Positions 46,801 through 59,322 are shown, numbered from the stretch's first letter. The stretch is DNA of 64,000 nucleotides from Apophysomyces variabilis (GCA_002749535.1 MZZL01000041.1:62001-126000); one strand, 5' to 3'. Numbers and translations are program-made. Notes: generated by a model not told the origin, from the letters alone.

Positions 46801-49800
46801 CAGAAAACGGATATCGCATCTTAGCACCTCTGTTCATCCTCATATAACCAGTATATCATCCAATGGAATGGGAGGTTCCAGTCCTTCCACAGACTCATCG
46901 ATTTCCTTTCCAGGGAACAGATTTCGGCGTCTTACTAGCGGCTCCAATGTAACACGATCATCGTACGGGTGTACAAGCATGCGTAGCCCTGACGTACCAA
47001 ACGAAATCGCAGAACTCATTATACGTTGCCTTCGTAAATGTGGTGAAGATGAGGGTTTCCTACCATTATTCAAAGTTGTCTTTGCGAACCTAAGCGACCT
47101 AGAAGAGAACAAGTACACTTGCCGCCTGGATGGACGAGGGCGGGATGTTCTATTAATTGGCGTCATTTATCGAATGATCCGCTACGTGTCTGAACATATT
47201 GGCTTGGTGTTTATCTGTGATGATGTGCAATGTGAGTAGGCTTTTACCGTGCCCCATAGTGATTTTTATGCTTTACTAAATTTACATGTTACGATAGGGG
47301 CTGACTCTGCATCGATTCGTATACTGCAACAGATCCACGAGCACTGCCAAAACGTACTGCTGATTCTGGCGACAAGGCCTATCAAGGATTATAACGTTAC
47401 ATTTGTTAAAGAGTTTTGCGCAACGGGCTTTTCGGAAGAGATCCCTTTGAATGGATTAGGCACGGATGAAATTGGTGAAATTATCTTGCAGACATTCGAA
47501 ACAGCAGTGTCTAAAGTCAGTCAAAAGATTGTAAACGTGATTCAGGTACATGTTAGTTGACTTTTGCCTTGAAACAAATGCTAAATGATTTGAAGAAACG
47601 TACTGGAGGCAATCCACTCTATGTCAAGTAAGTGCTAGATTTATATATTAACCAAACCATATACTGAATGAGCATTTGCAGGAATATGGCAATTATTCTA
47701 AAGGATTTTAATCATGTCACTGTTGTCGATGGCGAACTGGTTCCAAGTAGTAGTGGGTTTGATCTTGAAGACCTGCTTGGTAATTTTGATTACAAGCGTA
47801 TTATCAAAATGCAATTTGATCGATTGGATGCATACTTTCAAGAATTCCTTACGGTAGGGACCTCTTTTCTTTCCCCAAAGGATAACGGAGATTAATGTTT
47901 ACTGCCACAGATTGCCAGTTGCTTGGATCAGACTTTTACAATCTTTGAAGCTCGGGCTGTCATCACGTACAACAATAATCCCCTCCTTACTGAGACTGAT
48001 CCTCGAAAGATTCATGAAATGATTTCCAAATACGATGTCTACAACTTCCTACAACAAGTAGTGGATAGTCCCATGGAGACGACAGATGAAGTCTACTCTT
48101 TTGCTCATATCACGATTCCCCAGAGTATCTATGATATGGTTTCTTATGAAACTCGTATCTCCATCCATCGGGCTCTTGCTCAGTATTATGAAGCACGGCT
48201 GACCAGGGAAAATGATGCGGACTTGCTTGGGAAAGTCACTAGACACTATCTTCAAACAGATTGGTTTGGAAAGCAAATTTTCTATTTGGAAGCATTAGCA
48301 GAGGTCAACATGAAATCCTACCTTCTACCGGAAGCTACCAGTAATTTACAACGAATTGTACAGATCTTGGACGAAAACGAAGATCTTGCTATGCGATATG
48401 GTCGTACGCACCGTAGTGATATCTATCGTCGACTGGGAATATGCTACACCATGCGTACGAAGTTAACCGAGGGCGAGCGTTATTTGTTCAAAGCATTAGA
48501 ATGTCTTGGAGAGCCGTGGCCGCAAAGCGAACCTGAATTTCTGTTCAAATACTGGAAAAACCGGTTTTCTCAATACCGACATCGTCGTTGGGGTGTGCTG
48601 AATAAGTACACCATGAAAACGAAGAAAGAATTGGTTCGACGTATCGTCGAAATCATGGCACAGCTTTCCAATATATACTTCTATACAGGAAAAGGCCGCG
48701 CGTTTGTGTATACTTGTCTTGTCGGTTTAAATGCTTGCGAACGGCTTGAGGAAGTTGGTCCCGATTATACTTTATTCCTCGCCAGGAACTCCTTGTTATG
48801 TTGGTTAAACGACCAAAAGAATCATAGTGTATTTTACATTACCAAGGCGTTGCGACATATGGACAAGAAGAACGATGCTGGCACGCTTACCATTTGTGCA
48901 TTTTTATACTTTGCCGCTGGAAAATTCAAGATGGCAAGAGAACTACTGTATCAATCAATCGATGCTGTGAAAACGTTAGGTGTTGTCACTGACTGTCAAG
49001 CTTTCTATCGCTCGGTTGGCCTGGTGATCACCATGCGAATTTTTGAGGGCACGCTCGACAATTCAGACGACGACTTTCTGTTGTTAAAGCAGATGGCTGA
49101 CACGGCGCATAGTAATGGCGACTACGAAGCTGAGATATGGCTAGGCGTTTATAACATTGGGAATGCATTGATAAAGAACCACTTACGGCATTGCGAACCA
49201 TTTGTCGCTCTGTTGGAGGCACACGTCAAGCAAGCAGCTGATTACAATCGTATTGCGATTCATGGAACGCTTTTGTACTATTATGCACGAAGTCGCAATT
49301 ATGAATACGCCCGACGACATACGCGAAACCTTGTCAGCATCTTACCAGCACTCACAGTGACACGTAAGTTATCTTGGGGTTGTGTGATGAGAGAACCAAA
49401 CGCTGAAGTCCCATATCTTGGGCCACTCTATAGCAAATATTTTCCCTATTTTTGGTCTTATCTTTGCAACCATGGGAATGTATTGTATGGTTGAAGACGA
49501 ACAAGTTGACCTGGTGTCGACTGGCGACTCAAAAACCTATGATCGATTTGTTTCAGGCGTGGCCAGATTAAATCATGCATTTCAGCAAGTGAAATTCTGG
49601 GAATTTACACAACCCTGTCTGTATTTGGCAAGAGCCCTCCCTTACATCAGCACAGATAGGACAGTCGAAGGTTATATGGTGAGTTTCCGGAAGTGTTGGC
49701 AAAGCGATGTCTTATCTCTAAATCTGGAGCTTTAAATAGGTACTTCGACATGGTGTGTTTGAAATGCATTTTATTCAAGAGATACGGTTCCTTAAGGCGT

Positions 49801-49970
49801 ATTACTGGTCTATGCTGGGCAAGTACGCATTTACTCCAGCTGACCGAATAGAGTGGACCGAGAGAGCAAAGGCCGATTTAGAAAACTTGCAGATACCCTC
49901 TCATATGTATTGTAATCCGGACCCTGCGAAGTGCTATTCGCGGGGAACACCAGCAGACTTGTGTGCATGA
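43893..49970 (+). CDS. Soluble-type adenylyl cyclase (ADCY10/sAC-like)
   Basis: Class III cyclase making cAMP, with tandem cyclase domains and a STAND-type ATPase as in bicarbonate-sensed soluble adenylyl cyclases. Sixteen exons give 1687 aa (human sAC about 1610): 43893-43973, 44035-44065, 44151-44161, 44227-44304, 44409-44450, 44540-45803, 45867-45899, 45959-46562, 46638-46657, 46713-47231, 47298-47545, 47596-47627, 47682-47853, 47911-49363, 49434-49678 and 49740-49970. C1 has both metal-binding Asp (LMVDVVGF, Asp35; KFLGDAVLVSF, Asp85) and the Lys81 before it. C2 lies at about 450-600 (FAVDDKGSTCLAVFGLPPLS). The P-loop GPSGVGKS is at about 689, then a long helical TPR-like tail. Exon three is only 11 nt, and intron four is GC-AG. 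The start is the least certain part. Confidence 0.9.
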
Positions 49971-50854
49971 ATCATCGAATTTTGTTACTGTATCTTTTTA
50001 AACCTGGCAGGTTCCAGGTTTATTATTTTAACTTTTATAATTAACTTTTTCAACTTCTCCTTTTTCTGGATAGTTCTAATAAACAAAGGCGATAGTAAGC
50101 CCTCTGGTAAACGATCATTAATTACTGCTTTTTGCAAGTGTCTTTGTACGGCTTGAAGATGCCTATTCACACATGGTCGCCTCGAATAGGCTTATTTCAT
50201 TGAAATACTTTTTGAAATATATTTCGATAATTGCCATCATAAAGTACTAACAAATGTTGAAATTGCCTGTCATAATTGACATGCACTATGCACGTCTTAA
50301 ATAGAAAGCCTCTTCTATCTGGATCGTCATTCATCTCAGCTCTATAAGTATTATATGGATCAGATTTAGAGAAACTTAAATATGTTGATAATCAACTCAT
50401 CTTTAACTTATATATTTATGTTTTATATTGCTCAAGTGCTTGAAAAGGCGTAGAGGCTACATTTTATTGCCGATTGCGTAATCAGAATTACACATACGCC
50501 ATAGTAGCAATAAGCATTTTGCGCTTTTTCCGCTATTGACGAAGTTCACGCTCTGATATGTTATGAGCTCATCAACTTGGATTATTGTATTCTTTATTAT
50601 CTTTGGAATGGTGATGAAACAGGCGAGCTAGACTTCGATGATGACAACGATGACAGGAAGATAGGTCAGGCTGGGCGTAGCACCGGGGCGCCGTGTTGCC
50701 CAGAGATAACTAGACAGTTGCTCTAAAATAGTTCGCAAACATGCTATCTTTTGATGGTACTCGACAGAAACAAAGGGTATCCTCCATAGATTTTTATGAA
50801 AGCAAAGCTGAAATGGACGGTAAATAGAAGTGCAGGTAGGGAGCGGGCAAATAT
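49971..50854. other. Intergenic, AT-rich
   Basis: 3' flank of the cyclase gene; no gene recognised. Confidence 0.5.
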
Positions 50855-51964
50855 TCACCGATTCGTATTCATTCGTATTTCTTCCTTACAATGAGATGTG
50901 TAAGTCCTGGAGAAACACTTCATGACTGCCTCTATCGCTTCTCTGTCAGTCATTTCTTCGTCGTACGCCTCGACGCACTTCCAAAATAAATTTTGGAAAA
51001 GTCGCATCATTGTTGTAACATGCTCGTTTGGCGAGCAAATCATCAAGAATTTCAGGAAGTGCACTTTTTGACGACTTGTACGTATAGCCGCAACGGCGTC
51101 GAGCTTCCTTCTTGGCGGTATCCCAATAACGTTCAACACAGTTAAATCACAGCGCCATTTAGGATATTCTTACAGTATGTATTCCCGTTTTTACGGTTCT
51201 TGAAGTTTGGCTGTGTTGCAAGCAAATGCTTAGCACAACACCTATGATCTTGTTTCTCCTCTCTTTTGCATGCAAAGCGCCATTCCTTTGCAGGGCGATA
51301 TGGGTCGTCTTCTTCCCATACCTCACCTTCTCGAAGTATGTACTCAAATGCTTTCGACATTTTTACTTTTTCTTCAACAGTTTTGCCTTTTAGCACTCTA
51401 ACACTTGTTGGATAGCAATAAAGGTTCTGAGGGTATCTTTCGCCTCGAAAAACAAAGCTAGTGGGGCAAAAGATATACTTTTCTTGCTTCGTAACTTGCC
51501 TTCTCCTTCAAAACCATTCTCTCTGCGATTAATGCATGTGCCTTATATGCATTCTGGTTTGAAGGTTGGTCATTTACAAAGATCGCGTGGCAGCCAGGAT
51601 GTAAGTTTTCGTATAAAGGCATAGCGCCGTTAATGAGTTGCTCCATCATACCGTCGCTCTTCCAGTACCTTTCCCAATTATTGCCAGAGCAAAAAATCTT
51701 GGGGAACGTCCACCCTCAAATACACATACTGCTATGACATGGGTATTGGAAATTCGGTGACCATAAGCGATTTTCCAGGGCCTTTTTGGTTGCATTACCA
51801 CTTCTCCCGGAAGGAGTCAGATCTTTTTCTTCTGGTCGTTAGAGTAAGAGGTAGATTTATCATGCGCGACAAGAACTAGTATCTTTGCTCCATCGTGCAA
51901 TTTGGATTCAACAAGTATCTTTTTATACTGCTCCACGAAGATGTAGCAGTTCATTCTACAGATT
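50855..51964 (-). pseudogene. Fungal DDE-superfamily transposase relic
   Basis: Broken transposase of the DDE endonuclease type with a CCARxLLSxQPDF-like motif that is common in fungi. In order on the minus strand: KILVLVAHDKSTSYSNDQKK (first Asp, HDxST..ND motif); a stop, then RPWKIAYGHRIS; the second Asp region HAIFVNDQPSNQNAYKAHAL, whose usual Asn and His neighbours are changed; RCCAKHLLATQPNFKNRKN; a decayed third acidic region near PPRRKLDAVAA; and a C-terminal EAYDEEMTDREAIEAVMKCF. Several stops and frame changes make it inactive. No terminal repeats were identified. Confidence 0.75.
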
Positions 51965-52549
51965 AGTCTTCAAGATTATTTATGCGCATCGGTCTGTAGG
52001 CAACTGTTAAGATAGGCGATGGTTTATACTTCTTTTTTTATGTGCTCTTCGCACACAGACGCTCGTATATTAAGACGGATCCTGACATTTCAGGATCCAC
52101 ACGTTTCTCATATGCTCATCACCGTCTTAAAGATTCCTGATTCAAATCTCATTACGGCACTTCTTCGCCCTCGCCCTCTGTACTTACGCATTTGCCCGTT
52201 ATAAGTAAATAGCGACGTTGGTCACAGCCTGTGCTATCACAGTATGCTGTCGTAAAGTAGAATAAAGAAAATCAAGGATATATCTTCAAAGACTTGCAAG
52301 AAGTGTTTGTTTATGTGAATATATATTGAAGTAAAAACGTTGCACTTCATAATGATTTCCAAAAAAATTCAAATGAAAACGGATGCGACTAGCGTAGCTA
52401 CCAAGAATCACAACGTAAACTTATAGGAAATAGCACGAACTGCCCTGAAGAGAAGGAGAACAAGAAAATATAAACCAGACAGCTAGCAAATAAAACGAAA
52501 AGGATGGATCGCATAGCTGGCAATAACTACACGGCAACTACACCGTTCG
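51965..52549. other. Intergenic
   Basis: Only short frames; 3' flank of the zinc-finger gene lies at its right edge. Confidence 0.5.
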
Positions 52550-53196
52550 TCAGTAAATGCCATGGATGGTTTTGACATGACGGTTTCTGGAGTCTTTGCG
52601 GGTAAAGGACTTGCCACAGTGATCACAGTCATGCATTTGTCGTCCAGCGTACCGGTTACCCTGAAGAGATCTTCTTCGAAAAGGTCTAGCAACCTCCATG
52701 CAATCGTAAGTTAGATTATCTTGCAAAGCACGGAACAGAACCGACGAGTTGGTACCGTTATTACCTACATATACTGAAAGTATAAACTATATGACACAAT
52801 GGCTGGAATCTTACTATGCGTACCAGTCCTGATCCCTGGCGTTGTCAATATACTTGCTGCTCCTGCTTCGAGCGTAGAATGAACATCTTGGATTTGTGGA
52901 TTATGGTTGTTGTTGTTATTGTTGTGATTTGAAGACTCAGGCAGAGGTAATTGCAAGAGGATATTTTGTAAGTGGGAACCCAGAAGGTCTTCTCCTAATC
53001 CAAGGCGGGCACCGTGCGCTGCCAGTGTGTGGCTTGGAAGGAGGTCAGAGCAACCAGCTGACGGTGGCATCGTGGGGTTTGTGCTCAAAGGGACTGCATC
53101 CATCGGAAGACACTGTTTCAACTCCGCAATTGACAATGCCAAATGATACTGACGTATCTCAAGCTGCTGGATAGCATGGAATAAATGGTTCGACAT
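52550..53196 (-). CDS. Small C2H2 zinc-finger protein, 198 aa
   Basis: Probable DNA-binding regulator. Two exons, 53196-52815 and 52764-52550, join in phase through a 50-nt intron (donor GTAAGA, acceptor TGTAG). The N-terminal part has a helical start (MSNHLFHAIQQLEIRQYHLA), Pro/Ala-rich linkers, LLGSHLQNILLQLPLPE and an Asn-run. The C-terminal exon carries basic RPFRRRSLQGNRYAGRQ and a single C2H2 finger, CDHCGKSFTRKDSRNRHVKT plus IH (C-x2-C-x12-H-x4-H), four residues from the end. A lone terminal finger with a basic lead-in is common in fungal regulators. The start is the first ATG; a TTG two codons upstream would also extend the frame. Confidence 0.72.
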
Positions 53197-53918
53197 GGAC
53201 AAAGATGGTATACCACGAGTTGGTTAAGCAAAACAAATTTTAGGTGCTGGAAGTGAATGTGATTGTAGGATCACGTAAAAGGAAGAAAACAATGGGTATA
53301 CGAATTATGCCCGAGATTGACGTCTCAGAAACAACTTCATTTATATACCAGGGGGGAGAGAAGGCGGGAAGGGGAAGTGAAAAGGGTAAAAGCACATCAG
53401 TGTGCAGGGTCGTACAGATAGGTGAGGAAATGCCTTCGATGAGGGCAATCACATTTGTTGCGCGGGTGTAACCTAGCTATGTAAACCTTTGGAGATGTGC
53501 TCTAAAAATCCATGTGTGACACGTGTAAATGTGGATATGTGCGGATAGTGCTCTAGCTTTCATACGTAATTAGGAATCAAGCAGTGAGACACTTGATATA
53601 CATTATAGAATATGCTTTTGCTGAGGTTATTGTTGTGCTGTGATGGTCATATAGTCGCAATACCGTGCATTCATCCTCTTCGGCAAGAACCTGTACTTAG
53701 TTGATGGCAATCCCTATGCACGTTACAATTTGGAATGTCAGTTCTTTCCACATGATGGGTTCCTTTTGTGCTACCCATTTTCTTTCCTCATCTTTTTGCT
53801 CACAAAACAAACTCGCTTTAGGACCCTTTCCGGGTAATTCACGACAACTAATGGGCCTACCTGAGCATCCCCTTCGTTACACAACTCTGCCAGATCTGTT
53901 TAAATCCTTCCCTACTTG
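53197..53918. other. Intergenic
   Basis: Promoter side of the zinc-finger gene, with a purine-rich tract near 53350-53390. No other gene seen. Confidence 0.5.
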
Positions 53919-54560
53919 TCACTTTGACCATGCAACTCCCTTTATCACTTTTACTTGTTGCTCCCCATGCATTATTAGCACCAAACTGTCTGTCTCTTGA
54001 TCTTTCTCTGTTTGCATTTTTTCAACATTTCTCGGAGCTATCAAGGTGACTTCTTCCTGGGGCAATTCTGTAACTGTGATAAGATATACCATACGGTTTG
54101 TGAGTACAGCGGAAGACGCCCGCAGAAGGGGCAGCAAAGCCTCATGTAGGCTGCCGCGCTCGGAAGTCATGAAGTAAGCTGCAAAAAAGTGCACACTCTC
54201 ATTAATGATCAGCAGTTCTAGGAACTCGAGTAACTGAGCTTTGCACCTGCACTCTCATGCGAGCGGCTTGTTTCTGAACGGCGGAGAAGGACCGATACAA
54301 CCGGTATGATCGATGATCAATTCCCTTCACCGCCGATTCGTTACAGATCTACAGAGAATATACGAGGAACTGAAATTATCAATCTTATTATGTCTGCAAA
54401 AAAAAGAAAATCATTCCTCTGCTGGAGCAAGTTGGGTACGATTTATTATGCGCCCTGAATACACTCACTCAGATTTCAATACTGCCAATGGAATCACAAT
54501 GTCTTTCACTCTGGATTGGACTGCTGCAGGGAAGAATACCTTTCATTGACATGCAGAGAC
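53919..54560 (-). other. Coding-like exons of an unrecognised minus-strand gene
   Basis: Three blocks look like exons. One has VFFPAAVQSRVKDIVIPLAV then LKSE before a GTGAGT donor (about 54520-54448). A second follows a T-rich GCAG acceptor near 54397. A third follows a TTTTTTGCAG acceptor near 54180 and has GSLHEALLPLLRASSAVLTN, MVYLITVTELPQEEVTLIAP and a stop at 53919. I could not join all three in one consistent phase, and the family is unknown. It may be a real gene with unresolved introns or a relic. Confidence 0.3.
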
Positions 54561-54781
54561 TGCTGTATAAATTCTAATAGCAAAAGGTAACACAATTTGC
54601 CTTTATGTATGTTTATTTTGAACAAACACAATTCTCGCACCAGATGATCTCTTGGCTATACCATATAAAACAATCGATCTATCGATCTAACCATGTCGGT
54701 CTCAAATGCACAACGCCAGTCTCACCTCATATCGATCCAAACGTATATTAACCGCTTAACACCCGAGATATTTACATTGAT

Positions 54782-56916
54782 TTATTCAAACACAAATTGT
54801 GTATCACGAATCATATACATCCGCATGTTTCCATCATTAACATGGGATGCGATATGGAAGTCCAGATAATTGGGGCTGCAGTCGATATCGCCACTAGAGC
54901 ATATCTCATCAGCACGTTCTTCAAGGAGGCTTGTCGCTTGCGAGTCGTCATATAAACTACGTCATGGATCAACTTTGTTTAAGAGAAAAGCAATGCCATG
55001 AGCTTACTTTGTAGGAGGAACGTCCGCAAAAAGATGCGCCTGACAAATGAAGCCAAAAACCCCGACATGAGCTCGTTCCTTTTCGTCTACGTCACTTACC
55101 GCATGTTTACCATAGCTATATATACATAATTTTGATCCACGCGCATCTTTGACCAGAAACATCATCAAGTAGGAATAGCGTGATAAAGATGTATCACATC
55201 TTTCACATTTCATTACGGATATCGGGAATCTATATGAAGTGTCAATGTACTCTGATCCTTCCCCTTGTTAAATAGAGATCTACGTACACTTCGTCGCAGG
55301 GTTGGCACCATTTCACGCACCATTCTTTGATATTTCTTGGCTTGTAATCCATGATATAAGCGCGAACCCGGTAGATGTCGACAGCCTAGAAGACTGGTTA
55401 TACTCCAGTATCTTTTCACCCTATTTCCTTAGTCTTACTCTTTCACTATTACAAATGTCTTCGATAGCAACTGCTTTTCGTCTAGGTCCTCTTATTGCTG
55501 GGTGAATATGACAAGTTATAAAATAGCCGATCTTACAAAGAAAACAGTAACACCCTTACCTGTCCGTACTTTATGTGCCATATGTTCATAGATTTCGTCC
55601 TGATGGCTTACACCCGTAAGAAGTTGATGATACGTATCTCGTCGCCTTCGATGAATTCATATGGTTCAGCCCAATTCAGCTGCGCTTCCCCGCTTAAAAA
55701 AAGGCTTAAAAAGGTTTCACTCACTTTTTGATAGATGCCACTAAAGGATCGTCGCTCTCCATTATTCTGATTTTTGGGTATCTCATCGCTGGATTTCTTG
55801 TGCCATGAACACGTATCTCAAGATTATCCATGTTGCTAATTCTTTTCACTGCGTTCTTGATCATGACAAAGTCACCTGCCTTTAATGTAGAACATTGTAC
55901 CGCGTTTTCATCAAACAAAGAGCACTGTAACAGAAGGGATGATTCGATGCTGCCATCGTGCGTGTCATTCATCATTGGTTTTGGATTGCGAGTATAATCT
56001 GTCAGAAGCAGCGTACGTGAACTATAGTTACGGTTATAGTCCGCCACCGCAACAACCTAGCGACCAAGTTCGTTGCATGTTTACTCGATTTAATTCGCTT
56101 TCTGCTTCTTTACCTCTCCGATGTAATCAAAGAAACCGTTCTCGTTGTTTAATATAGCTTCTGTCGTTAACAGAGGTCGCTTGCTGGAAATGGCGGGAAT
56201 TGCTAGCACCTGGCTAGTCTTGCCTACAATATCTGTATACCAAGTTTTTAGTAGTCTTGCAATAACCCAATCTCCGGAGCGCATGGTAAAAGCAAGGTTT
56301 TTTGATCGTCGAGGAGAGAGATCTTCATGGTTAAAGACCAACCAAGTTGATGGCGATCGACCGATAATCTGTAAGCGCCCATTAAACCGAGCAACCTGCA
56401 TATTTAACGTCGCCGAAAACTCAATGTGAACATCACGAGGTTTGCTTTTTCTTTTTGTCCGTTATTCTCTTCGTTATTTACCTTGGCCTCCCTCAAGAAA
56501 ATGATATTCCCTATTCCGTTGACTTGGGGAAGGCTCTCTTTCTGCGCATGGAACACCATGATTCGAACTTCGTCATCCCTTGTCGTTCCTGTGGAAGGAT
56601 CAACTATACCCATCGTATAAAAATAGTCTACAGACGTATTTAAGCCAGACAGCAATAGTCATCATCCGTAACATGCAATGAAGTCTCGAACTTATTCTAC
56701 CTCGAAGCCCGCTTGATGATTGTCGAATGGGTCTGAAGGAGTTCACCACACCAACTATATCAACATTCTCATTAACCCTGTCTGTAAGGTCGTCGATCAA
56801 TCGAACACCATGACTCTATAAGCAAGGTTTAACATGGCACAAGAAAAAGAAGGGAAGAAACAGCTGCAAGTTAATCGTACTTTCAGTTCTTCACCGTAGT
56901 CAGGCACAGTTGTCAT
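54782..56916 (-). CDS. POT1: Telomere single-strand binding protein Pot1
   Basis: Caps telomere ends by binding the 3' overhang through OB folds; shelterin component in the nucleus. Eleven exons: 56916-56881, 56815-56701, 56627-56482, 56395-56114, 56056-55725, 55645-55560, 55497-55439, 55385-55288, 55229-55100, 55039-55008 and 54956-54782, giving 496 aa with every junction in phase. OB1 has VDIVGVVNSFRPI, TMGIVDPSTGT, FHAQKESLPQVNGIGNIIFL and the GRLQIIGRSPSTWLVF strand. OB2 has LLLTDYTRNPKP, LKAGDFVMIKNA and LEIRVHGTRNPAMRYP. The C-terminal fold has a Cys-pair arrangement, WCVKWCQPCDE and MKCERC (about 374-397), that may bind zinc as in human POT1. It is shorter than human POT1 (634 aa). The gene is spread over short frames and is visible only after splicing. 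Confidence 0.88.
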
Positions 56917-57576
56917 GTTCTGGCTGATCCGAAATGTGTCTGTCAAACACAACTTGGAATGCCTTGCAAGCTGTGATATTTAATTTCCGCTGCGAAGTAC
57001 AAGCAATATGACAATACGAGTAACAGCAAACAATAACAACAGCATGATTATGAGCATTTCCAGCGGAAGCAATTGTAGGGAGCGTTACGGCAAGAAAAGC
57101 ATTACAACCTTATCATTGGCGTGTCAAGATTACTATGGCTGACTGCACACGTTTATGTCAAATAATCTAGGAAGATGGCATTCTACAGTCGTAGAACGCA
57201 AATTTCATGGAGAATACCATGAATGGCCCGAGATATCGGATTAACTGTTCGTCTACGGTAGGATGACCGCTTCTCGAATATGTTAAAGATAGCTTTTATA
57301 GGCGTAAAATATCTCACATAAGTTAATGAGAACCATTTAACTAAAATCAACCAGAGAAACGACCCATAGTTTTAACACTAAAAATCTGGAATCCTAATGG
57401 TTACTCTGAACATAGAGATCACAAATTTACAGCTTGGAAGCTTTCCGGAAATGGTACAAGAAGAATATGGATTTGACTCGATGTAACAAACTGGATTCGT
57501 GCAACCTCTGAACCCCCGCGCGCTTGTCGCGGAAAGTTAATTGTACACTTGAACATAAAACAGCCTAGATATCCCA
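56917..57576. promoter_or_regulatory. Shared divergent promoter region of POT1 and the F-box gene
   Basis: 660 bases between two divergent start codons, no ORF of note. Probably contains both promoters; no clear TATA pair identified. Confidence 0.45.
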
Positions 57577-59322
57577 ATGACGGATTCAATACTTTTGGAA
57601 TTGGAATCTGCGAAAGACCATTCAATGCACAAAACATCAATAAACGATTTACCACGCGAGATCCTGCAGAAGATCGCCGATAGACTGACACAAAGAACAG
57701 TACTTAATCTGGTCTATGTCTGCCGATCGTGGAATGCCATATTGACCCCTCTGCTCTACAAGCACATCGAGATTTATTCAACGGATCAATTCCATCAACT
57801 GCACAACGCCATCTTGTCGACAGCCTCGAACAGGCAGCTTGGTAGGCTTGTGCACGAAATTTGGTTCTCGAAAGAATTTGACGAGAACGCACACATTTTA
57901 CCTCTCAAAGAGGTTACTTGCCGTAACGAAACATCGTACTGTTCAGGCCTGTCTTCTTTTCTACTTGAATGGGAGGGCCTTCAGAAGATTCACATTGAAT
58001 ACCGACTGAAGTTACCTGTGGCTTTACCGTCGCAATTTCTCCAAAATCGGCTCCTTACTTTGACAATGAGGATAGAAAAGATGGAAGAATGGATTGACCT
58101 GATTTCAAGTTTTCTCTGCCTCCAAGTCTTAGACATGTATTTTATTGCCAATGAGGAGAATGAAACGGAAGGAAAAGTATCCTTTGCTCAGTTGGAGACG
58201 CTTCAAAACAATCTTGTGCATCTCCAATCCCTCACTATGGAACATCTTCGGGTTAATGGCGACATACCGAAGGAGATAGTCCCATGCCAATCTGTATGCA
58301 GCCTCTCACTGAGCGTGAAGGAGGGGACGAGGTGGGGTCAATATTTTGCTGAAAAATACCCAAAGCTGGAATACTTGGAGATAATGGACACTTATGAAAT
58401 ACCTGTTGATACGGATAACGAACTTCAACCGCTCGTCAGATCATGTTATCATCTTCGAACGTTTTTGATAGATAATGAGCCAGCCTACCGATCTGTGCTG
58501 CGCTCGCTTGGAGAGATAGGTATCCGGTTAGAATATATTTTTTATTTAGATAATGATGCCTCTTGGCTATCTGAATCCATCCGACGCTTCCATAAAACAC
58601 TTTCGACAGTCCATCTTTGCAGCGATGTTAGGTTGCCGATCGAAGAAATCCTGGACCATTTAAAGACTTGTCCATCATTAGCGGATTTACGACTAGTTTG
58701 CGCTTCCGATACGCTGCTTATTGACTGGCTTCTGGACGAGTTAGGTGGTCTCCAACATCTACATCTAAGTGGAGCCTATGTCGTAATAAAAGCACGCGAT
58801 AGTGCAACAATACCTCATAAATTAAAAACGTTGACAATGATGGCGCGACACACGGAGGACAACGTTTACATTTATCTCTCGCGATGCTGCCCTCACTTAT
58901 CCTCGTTAGACTGCTGGTATTACAAAGATGACCATCGACCGCGCAAGATATATTATCCAAACCCAGGGCTAAAGCATCTCGGTATCAATATCCGAGGGGA
59001 TTGTATCTACCAGATAAAGAAGGTGGCTGAAGGAGAATCTATCTGGGAATGGAACAAAACTCATAAATCATTTGTTGAAAAGAAACAGAACAGAACGTGT
59101 ACACAATGGTATCGGAAGCTTAACGGGAAGATAGTTGGACTTTCATCTTCTGCAGTGGCCAAGTTTTTCAACGATCAGGATGACAGAATCAATACCATCC
59201 AAACCGGGATAGCGCAACAAAATAACCAAATGTTTGAAGTGTCATACACGCTTCCTGTGGTATCTATTGTATGTCACTATGTAGAAGAAATTACATTAAA
59301 CTGGGCATCCATATTTAATTAA
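57577..59322 (+). CDS. F-box / leucine-rich-repeat protein, 581 aa
   Basis: Likely substrate receptor of an SCF ubiquitin ligase. A single intronless frame, unusual for this window, starts at ATG 57577. The F-box lies at about residues 22-65 (INDLPREILQKIADRLTQRT then LNLVYVCRSWNAILTPLLY), followed by the usual YKHIEIYSTDQFHQL strand. The rest is a degenerate leucine-rich-repeat solenoid (LVHLQSLTMEHLRVNG, KTCPSLADLRLVCASD, GGLQHLHLSGAYVV, CCPHLSSLDCWYY). Large families of such intronless F-box/LRR genes are typical of Mucoromycota. The target is unknown. Confidence 0.88.
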   Translation: MTDSILLELESAKDHSMHKTSINDLPREILQKIADRLTQRTVLNLVYVCRSWNAILTPLLYKHIEIYSTDQFHQLHNAILSTASNRQLGRLVHEIWFSKEFDENAHILPLKEVTCRNETSYCSGLSSFLLEWEGLQKIHIEYRLKLPVALPSQFLQNRLLTLTMRIEKMEEWIDLISSFLCLQVLDMYFIANEENETEGKVSFAQLETLQNNLVHLQSLTMEHLRVNGDIPKEIVPCQSVCSLSLSVKEGTRWGQYFAEKYPKLEYLEIMDTYEIPVDTDNELQPLVRSCYHLRTFLIDNEPAYRSVLRSLGEIGIRLEYIFYLDNDASWLSESIRRFHKTLSTVHLCSDVRLPIEEILDHLKTCPSLADLRLVCASDTLLIDWLLDELGGLQHLHLSGAYVVIKARDSATIPHKLKTLTMMARHTEDNVYIYLSRCCPHLSSLDCWYYKDDHRPRKIYYPNPGLKHLGINIRGDCIYQIKKVAEGESIWEWNKTHKSFVEKKQNRTCTQWYRKLNGKIVGLSSSAVAKFFNDQDDRINTIQTGIAQQNNQMFEVSYTLPVVSIVCHYVEEITLNWASIFN

